9,467 nt of DNA from Pseudomonadota bacterium. Lineage in GTDB: Bacteria > Pseudomonadota > Alphaproteobacteria > Acetobacterales > Acetobacteraceae. The notes under the pieces were generated by a model that worked only from the letters and a program-made list of their open reading frames with translations, searched no databases and was not told where the DNA came from. The stretch's first letter is position 1, and each line of letters begins with the position of its first letter. The stretch is from the NCBI GenBank assembly GCA_021829055.1, contig JAJZCS010000056.1, positions 1 through 9,467 of the forward strand, given 5' to 3'. Shown piece by piece: positions 5,594 through 9,467 of this stretch. Both the position numbers and the translations under genes were made by a program.

Positions 5594-5921
5594 ACCAGTT
5601 TCAGCCCGCGATGATCTTCCTCGGCCGATGAGCGAAGCGGAGATACTGGCGGCGGCCTCGGCCGATCCTGACGCTCAGCCCTACACGGCGGAACAGCTCA
5701 AAAACGCCCGCCGGGTCCCGCGTATGAAGACGATGCGCCGGGCTCTTCGCCTGACGCAAGAGGAGTTCGCGGCTCGCTATGCTATTCCGCTCGGGACCAT
5801 CCGAGGCTGGGAACAAGGTGTGACTGAGCCGGACGCCACGGCCAAGGCGTACCTCCGAGCCATTGCTGGGGATGCGGAAGGAGTGGCTAGGGCTCTGACG
5901 GTCCACCAGGCGGCCGAGTAG
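5580..5921 (+). CDS. HTH antitoxin paired with the BrnT-type toxin
   Basis: A 113-aa protein with a charged N-terminal half (SEAEILAAASADPDAQPYTAEQL, about 17-40) that probably binds toxin. A cro/C1-type helix-turn-helix follows at about 55-92: RALRLTQEEFAARYAIPLGTIRGWEQGVTEPD. After it comes a helix AKAYLRAIAGDAEGVARAL. This layout is known for antitoxins following BrnT-like toxins; they neutralise the toxin and repress the operon. The start is the ATG at 5580, with AGGAAG at 5565-5570, giving a 14-nt overlap with the toxin gene; a second ATG follows immediately. No lesion is visible, so it may outlive its broken toxin as a stand-alone regulator or as protection against a related toxin elsewhere. 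HigA-type naming is possible, but the toxin neighbour favours the BrnT pairing. Confidence 0.8.
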   Translation: MMHNKPVSARDDLPRPMSEAEILAAASADPDAQPYTAEQLKNARRVPRMKTMRRALRLTQEEFAARYAIPLGTIRGWEQGVTEPDATAKAYLRAIAGDAEGVARALTVHQAAE

Positions 5922-5922
5922 G

Positions 5923-6129
5923 GTCCCCTTATCGACTTATGCTCAGTATTGGTGGCGCACCGCCTTGGCGGCTGTTGAAGCCTGCGAGCCTTCTAGGCAG
6001 CTTTTCCTGGGCACCGATGGCCGCCTAGAGTGGGAAACATTAGTTACCGGCTTTGTTGCTGTTTTAGTGGCGGCCGTGACGGTCAGAAAGCTCAGCGAGC
6101 AAATAAGACAAACAGAAAGATTGGCATGA
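5923..6129 (+). pseudogene. Remnant of a small single-pass membrane protein (function unknown)
   Basis: A frame open from about 5899 to a TGA at 6127-6129 has protein-like text. YAQYWWRTALAAVEACEPSRQLFLG is followed by WETLVTGFVAVLVAAVTV, a likely membrane helix, then a charged helix KLSEQIRQTER. This resembles the many short hypothetical proteins with one helix followed by a coiled segment. There is no in-frame ATG, and the frame runs straight into the truncated IS6-family element at about 6121-6125. I read it as a gene broken on its 3' side by that junction, with an unclear 5' end. I do not recognise the family. It could be chance coding. Confidence 0.35.
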
Positions 6130-6433
6130 AGTCGATCACGTCGCCGTCAGAATCGAGGGCGCGATAAAGATAGGCCCACTCGCCCGCGACCTTGATGTAG
6201 GTTTCATCCACCCGCCAGGAGAGGCCGGTGTATCCCTGATACCGCCGGATGCGCTTTTCCAGCATCGGCGCGTAGCGCTGCACCCAGCGGTAGAGCGTGG
6301 TGTGGTCCACCTGCACCCCACGCTCAGCCATCATTTCCTCAAGGTCGCGGTAGCTGATGCCGTATTTGCAATACCAGCGAACGCAAACCAAGATGATAGA
6401 AACGGGAAACCGGCGACCTTTGAAGTCCGACAT
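6125..6433 (-). pseudogene. IS6-family transposase, N-terminal half
   Basis: About 103 residues of a ~235-aa DDE transposase. The start is typical: MSDFKGRRFP, then WYCKYGISYRDLEEMMAERGVQVDHTT with the N-terminal HTH, then YRWVQRYAP. The catalytic domain starts with WRVDETYIKV (first catalytic Asp, D76) and AYLYRALDSDG. After DVIDFM the text turns into PIFLFVLFAR, which is the antisense of the adjacent remnant; the expected YLSxTRN and the second Asp and the Glu are missing. The enzyme must be inactive. Its 60-bp leader runs to the IS end. The sequence is nearer IS6100-type than IS26-type by eye, which is a weak impression. Confidence 0.85.
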
Positions 6434-6493
6434 GGGATACCTTCAACTTTTTCCGCCTTCTGTCTCCTAACGCCGTCCCAATTCAACAGAACC
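6125..6493 (-). mobile_element. IS6-family insertion sequence, 5' fragment
   Basis: The element's transposase start and one terminal repeat remain. On the minus strand the end reads GGTTCTGTTGAA (6493-6482), close to the IS6-family ends I know (GGNNCTGTTGCAAA). It begins exactly where the neighbouring methylase reading frame loses its family sequence. The other end is absent: IS sequence stops near 6125 inside the transposase gene, so about half of the ~800-bp element is gone. Target duplications cannot be tested. Confidence 0.75.
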
Positions 6494-6691
6494 CGAATAA
6501 ATGTAGCGCACATCATCGCGGTCAGTGATCCCGTAGAGATGGAAATACACGGCATCGAGCTTGGCCCGGAGCTTCAGCCTCCGGTCCTCGGCCCAGATGA
6601 ACGGCGACTTCACGGCTCCAGCCTTGTCGACATACCCCATGTCCACGGCGAACGGTGCCATGTCGTGCGCCGTATAGGTTAGTTCCAGTTC
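6494..6691 (-). pseudogene. Eco57I/type IIG-like adenine DNA methylase, C-terminal fragment
   Basis: About 65 codons, open on both sides: [20 protein letters not shown], then [27 protein letters not shown], then RDDVRYIYS. This is the C-terminal region of large class I SAM-dependent DNA methyltransferases found in type IIG restriction and some phage-defence systems, where the text normally continues TFPIVER. The family sequence ends exactly at the first base of the IS6-family end (6493), so the IS, or a deletion starting at it, cut the gene. On the other side it is joined near 6685-6691 to the oppositely oriented transporter fragment. The catalytic methylase motifs are absent. It suggests a defence locus once stood here. 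Subtype cannot be told from this tail. Confidence 0.65.
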
Positions 6692-7025
6692 TGGGCGTTT
6701 TACCGTTTACCTTGGTCCTGCCTTATGTCGACTTGGAGATGACTATCGTCTTAAGTGTGGTGATCGGCCTCGTTCTGTCCTCTGCGTTTGCAGCAATCGT
6801 GGTCTACGCGACAGAGCTGATGCCACACCGCATCGGTGCGGTGTCCGGTCTGTTTTTCGGCCTCGCATTTGGATGGCTGGGCTAGGAGCGGCTGGGCTTG
6901 GGCTAGTCGCCGACTGGAGCAGCATTGCCATGGTGTACAGAATTTGTGCATTTCTGCCAGTTCTTGGCCTTACGGCGCTTTTTTTTGCCCGATCCGCCGC
7001 GTGCGAGTTCGCCGGTGGCATTTGA
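6685..7025 (+). pseudogene. MFS transporter, fosmidomycin-resistance-like, C-terminal fragment with frameshift
   Basis: The last third of a 12-helix drug exporter. [14 protein letters not shown] and IVLSVVIGLVLSSAFAAIVVYATELMP are followed by AVSGLFFGLAFG, as in Fsr-type MFS proteins. The frame then reads W-L-G-stop at 6885. One frame over, the text continues AGLGAAGLGLVADW, then IAMVYRICAFLPVLGL to a TGA at 7023-7025. Adding an A in GGATGG (about 6873) gives G-M-A-G-L-G, the expected motif, so a one-base deletion is likely. The N-terminal two thirds are missing; the left border abuts the methylase fragment. No function is possible. It ends 67 bp before mntR and may once have been the upstream neighbour. 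Confidence 0.75.
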
Positions 7026-7092
7026 TGCTGTCGCAGAGTAGGTTGCGGTTATTCGGCCATCCCCAGTGGCAGGACATGGAGGAGCAGATTGG

Positions 7093-7548
7093 ATGACGGT
7101 GAGGGCGCGACGTGCGACAATGAATTTGCTTCCTGAGGAACCAACCCAAGCACGGCGGTTCGGGAAGGCGCGGGGCGCTCAAGCCAGCGCGCTGCTGGAG
7201 GATTACGTCGAGTTGATTGCGGATTTGCTGGCGATTAATGGCGAAGCGCGATTGATCGACATCGCGCGACGGCTCGGCGTCTCGCATCCGACAGTTACCA
7301 AGAGCATTGCCCGACTGAAACGCGAAGGCTTGGCCACATCACGGCCTTATCGGGGTGTTTTCTTAACCGAGGCTGGACGCGTCATGGCTGAACGGGTACG
7401 TGCCCGGCACCGTCTCGTTGTTCAGGTTCTTCAGGCAATCGGCGTTCCGCGGGAGACGGCCGAGGCGGATGCCGAGGGGATCGAGCATCATGTGTCCGAC
7501 GTCAGCTTGCACGTTTTTGCTCGTTTTTTGAAGGGGCACGAAGGGTAG
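7093..7548 (+). CDS. mntR: Manganese-responsive DtxR-family regulator
   Basis: MntR represses manganese-uptake genes when Mn(II) is bound. The 151-aa protein has a winged HTH (about 51-90: RLIDIARRLGVSHPTVTKSIARLKREGL, then YRGVFLTEAG) and a dimer domain. The metal ligands of B. subtilis MntR all have counterparts: D37 and E40 in EDYVE (D8, E11), H106 in ARHRLV (H77), and E128, E131 and H132 in AEGIEHH (E99, E102, H103). The basic 30-residue N-terminal extension is usual in alphaproteobacteria. The ATG at 7093 is chosen for the strong GGAGGAG at 7078-7084; a GTG at 7066 would add nine residues. No SH3-like third domain, as expected for MntR. Its 3' end overlaps the convergent cyclase gene by 47 bp. 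No mntH is seen; the target operator is not identified. Confidence 0.92.
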   Translation: MTVRARRATMNLLPEEPTQARRFGKARGAQASALLEDYVELIADLLAINGEARLIDIARRLGVSHPTVTKSIARLKREGLATSRPYRGVFLTEAGRVMAERVRARHRLVVQVLQAIGVPRETAEADAEGIEHHVSDVSLHVFARFLKGHEG

Positions 7549-9151
7549 GGAAAACGTTACCAAAACGGTCACCAGTTTCCGAGTCTTCGCCGAAAATTGA
7601 GACGCGGTTTCTGCCTCCGGCCTTTGCAGCATAAAGGGCCACATCAGCGTTACGATAAAGGCCACTCTCGTCTGAACCATGAAAAGGCCAAATCGCAATA
7701 CCGATGCTGGCGCTTATCGGAATTGTTCTGCCCTCGACGACGCAGCCGTTGTCAATGGCGGCGATGATCCGCTGTCCGACCTCGGTAATGAGTCGGATTT
7801 CTTGCGACTGCAGAAGAATTGCAAATTCATCGCCTCCAATCCTGGCCACGAGGTCACCCTCCCGGACACAGTGCTGGAGACGACGCGCAACGACCTCAAG
7901 TACTTGATCTCCAGCGGAGTGACCAAGTGAGTCATTGACCGCTTTGAAATGATCGAGATCGATCAACATCAGAGCAAATGACTTAGAGCCGCTTGGCTTC
8001 GTATAGTCACGTAGTGCGCGCTTGAACTGGTGACGGTTGAGCAACTTCGTGACCGAGTCAAAATTGGCGAGGAATTCAAGCTCTCGGCGCGCTACGACGG
8101 CATCTGTCTGATCAGAAAGGTAGCCTTGATAGCCGGCGAAGCCCCCGAAAACGTCCCGGATCGGCTGTCCGGTTATCGACCAGAAGCGAATGCCTGTCCC
8201 AGAGTGGAGCGAAACCAAAAGCTCTCGGAAAGCATCGCCGGAAGTTATTTTCGAAAGCAGGTCCTCGGCTGACGTGGTGTTTGGGGTGTTGGTAATGAAC
8301 CGATGTATTAGTTCTGGAAACGAAAGGAGAGCAATCTCTCCGGATGGATCGAGTCCATCGAGCATGTTGCGGAGGCTTGGCGACATGTTACAAAATTTCA
8401 TTTGGCCGTCGATGGCCCAAAGGTAATTTTTATTCTCCTCTGCGAATTCGTTGAGGAGAATCGAAATTGTTTCGGCCTGTCTGCGGTTTTCGATGGTAGA
8501 AAGCGACTTCTGGAATACCATGCTATCCATTGATAGACAGCTGAGAAAAGTTAGCACCGCGTATATGGTCATAAAGATAAGCAGTGTCGATTTATAAGTA
8601 TAGTCAATCGAATAAAGGGTTGTGTATCCGCAAACAACTAATGGGACCCAGATGCACATCGCAAATTTGAAAGGAGGACTCACGATGGTCATTGACAAAA
8701 GAGCAATTTCCGTCGCGTATATTATACCGATACTGTATTCTGACGCAGATTGACTGGAAAAGAAGACAAGAAAAGACCATGCGATTCCGACAGTTGTGAT
8801 TGAAATATATAAAAATGGAACAATTTTATTGATACTTTTTTGATTTAAAAGTTTTTCTTTTATTCTGCTCCAGAACAAAAGTATTACACCGTAAAGAAAA
8901 TAGGCGGCGAGGAGAAAAAAAAACGCGTAGGTTATACGAGGATCGCCAGAAGATCTAAATCCGCCGAAATACCAGGCGAAGACCCCAGCTGTGATGATAC
9001 CAAAAGGAACCATAAAGCCGGCGACCTGAGCACGGTTCCCAATTTGTTCAATAAGAATTTCACGTTTCAAGGACGGATCAAGGCGGGTTGGCGACACCCG
9101 TCGTAGGTGAGGATCGTGCCGCGTCTTCATTATGGGAAACGATCGCGCCAT
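7502..9151 (-). CDS. Membrane-bound PAS-GGDEF diguanylate cyclase
   Basis: Makes the second messenger cyclic di-GMP from two GTP. From the ATG at 9151 (549 aa) there are about six hydrophobic segments (roughly 44-62, 74-94, 109-131, 140-156, 163-182, 186-206) forming a sensor in the inner membrane. A PAS-like domain follows at about 235-350 (LWAIDGQMKFCN, then FWSITGQPIRDVFGGFAGYQG). The catalytic domain spans about 360-525, with DLDHFKAVNDSLGHSAGDQVL and an intact GGDEF (439-443). An RxxD product-inhibition site (430-433) sits the standard five residues before it. No EAL domain is present. Activity is therefore plausible and feedback-inhibited. An in-frame TTG at 9172 is an alternative start; the ATG has GTGAGG about 12 bases upstream. 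Codons in the membrane part are A+T-rich compared with the GGDEF part. It is divergent from a putative acyltransferase gene. Confidence 0.93.
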   Translation of the reverse strand: MARSFPIMKTRHDPHLRRVSPTRLDPSLKREILIEQIGNRAQVAGFMVPFGIITAGVFAWYFGGFRSSGDPRITYAFFFLLAAYFLYGVILLFWSRIKEKLLNQKSINKIVPFLYISITTVGIAWSFLVFFSSQSASEYSIGIIYATEIALLSMTIVSPPFKFAMCIWVPLVVCGYTTLYSIDYTYKSTLLIFMTIYAVLTFLSCLSMDSMVFQKSLSTIENRRQAETISILLNEFAEENKNYLWAIDGQMKFCNMSPSLRNMLDGLDPSGEIALLSFPELIHRFITNTPNTTSAEDLLSKITSGDAFRELLVSLHSGTGIRFWSITGQPIRDVFGGFAGYQGYLSDQTDAVVARRELEFLANFDSVTKLLNRHQFKRALRDYTKPSGSKSFALMLIDLDHFKAVNDSLGHSAGDQVLEVVARRLQHCVREGDLVARIGGDEFAILLQSQEIRLITEVGQRIIAAIDNGCVVEGRTIPISASIGIAIWPFHGSDESGLYRNADVALYAAKAGGRNRVSIFGEDSETGDRFGNVFPTLRAPSKNEQKRAS

Positions 9152-9199
9152 CCCAGAATTCTGCCTCACCAAAAAAAAGCAATACTAATACTTGTTAAC

Positions 9200-9228
9200 T
9201 TGCTCTGTTTTCAACCTAGCATAGATAT
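9200..9228 (+). promoter_or_regulatory. Possible sigma70-type promoter for the rightmost gene
   Basis: TTGCTC (9200-9205) and AGATAT (9223-9228) are separated by 17 bp. The -10-like part lies inside the first copy of the 21-bp duplication, and the duplication provides a second similar A/T-rich element. Weak consensus match, so treat as a guess. Confidence 0.25.
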
Positions 9229-9253
9229 ATTGCAACCTAGCATAGATATATTG
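9212..9253. repeat. Perfect 21-bp tandem duplication in a divergent promoter region
   Basis: Two identical, directly adjacent 21-bp units (9212-9232 and 9233-9253) begin CAACCTAGC and end ATATATTG. They lie in the 129-bp gap between the start of the diguanylate cyclase (9151) and the divergent ATG at 9281. A 21-bp step equals two DNA turns, so any protein bound to each copy would face the same side. Whether they are operators or a chance slippage duplication cannot be told. Confidence 0.9.
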
Positions 9254-9280
9254 CTATGAATACACCTTAGTGAGGGTCAG

Positions 9281-9467
9281 ATGCAAAGCCTTTCCGGAGT
9301 TAATAAAGCGCCTTATGCTTTTGATCATACAACAAATATTCCCCACGTTTTCGCTCGTAACATCACCGCGAAAGTTGTTGTTTCAGAGGATGAGAGAAAT
9401 GCTTCGTATCGGATTCGATATCGGAGTTATCACCCTCATGGTTTTGTTCCAGACAAGGAGGATGGCC
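9281..9467 (+). CDS. Putative GNAT-fold acyl/acetyltransferase, N-terminal part (runs off the window)
   Basis: The frame opens at the ATG at 9281 with GAGGG at 9272-9276, and stays open for 62 codons to the window end. After a polar start (MQSLSGVNKAPYAFD) comes ITAKVVVSEDERNASYRIRYRSYHPHGFV. The pattern 'strand, ED-x-x-x-x-x-YRIRYRSY' followed by a G/F turn is what starts the fold in N-acyl amino acid synthases (FeeM-like) and related autoinducer-synthase-like acyltransferases. The catalytic and cofactor-binding regions lie beyond the window, so substrate and even subfamily remain open. Its divergent position against a diguanylate cyclase and the shared repeat-bearing promoter suggest joint regulation; that is inference. 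Confidence 0.5.
   Translation, partial: MQSLSGVNKAPYAFDHTTNIPHVFARNITAKVVVSEDERNASYRIRYRSYHPHGFVPDKEDG

Noticed and set aside
9212..9253. lux-box type operator for an autoinducer system.
   Set aside because: The 21-bp units are direct repeats with only CAA/TTG at their ends in dyad, unlike a 20-bp palindromic lux box.

Overview
The window reads as alphaproteobacterial DNA. The GluRS, MntR and DNA-methylase fragment resemble what I recall from Acetobacteraceae and other Rhodospirillales; this placement is from memory, not from a search. Most of the middle is a mosaic of plasmid-maintenance genes and broken mobile-element pieces, set between ordinary genes at both ends.

Left part (1-1840): the 3' end of a GTP cyclohydrolase I gene (folE) runs rightward and converges on a complete leftward glutamyl-tRNA synthetase gene (gltX). 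Next come a dyad-rich non-coding stretch (about 1990-2067) and the last ~115 codons of a Tn3-family transposase.

Middle (2530-5921): this looks like a plasmid stability cassette. It starts with an apparently intact AbrB-type antitoxin/PIN toxin pair with an operator-like dyad. A leftward partition operon follows: parA, broken by a one-base frameshift, and an overlapping small ribbon-helix-helix partner. Related CCCACATT sites lie at both ends of that operon. Upstream of parA are a possible 53-codon coupled reading frame, an unrecognised membrane-anchored protein (216 aa) and a frameshifted resolvase tail. The cassette closes with a BrnT-type toxin carrying an in-frame TAG where the family has Trp, and its intact HTH antitoxin. 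The toxin of one TA module is therefore probably dead while its antitoxin survives.

Junk segment (5922-7025): four unrelated gene pieces lie end to end. They are a membrane-protein remnant, the 5' part of an IS6-family element, the C-terminal part of an Eco57I/type IIG-like DNA methylase cut at the IS end, and the C-terminal part of a fosmidomycin-resistance-like MFS transporter with a one-base deletion.

Right part (7066-9467): an intact manganese-responsive regulator (mntR) converges with and overlaps a membrane-bound PAS-GGDEF diguanylate cyclase gene. The cyclase is divergent from the start of a putative acyl/acetyltransferase gene. A perfect 21-bp tandem duplication lies in their shared promoter region.

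At least four separate small lesions were inferred by reading protein similarity across frames: parA +1, resolvase -1, MFS -1 and brnT nonsense. They could be genuine decay or sequencing error, and reads would decide. No tRNA, rRNA or CRISPR array was seen.
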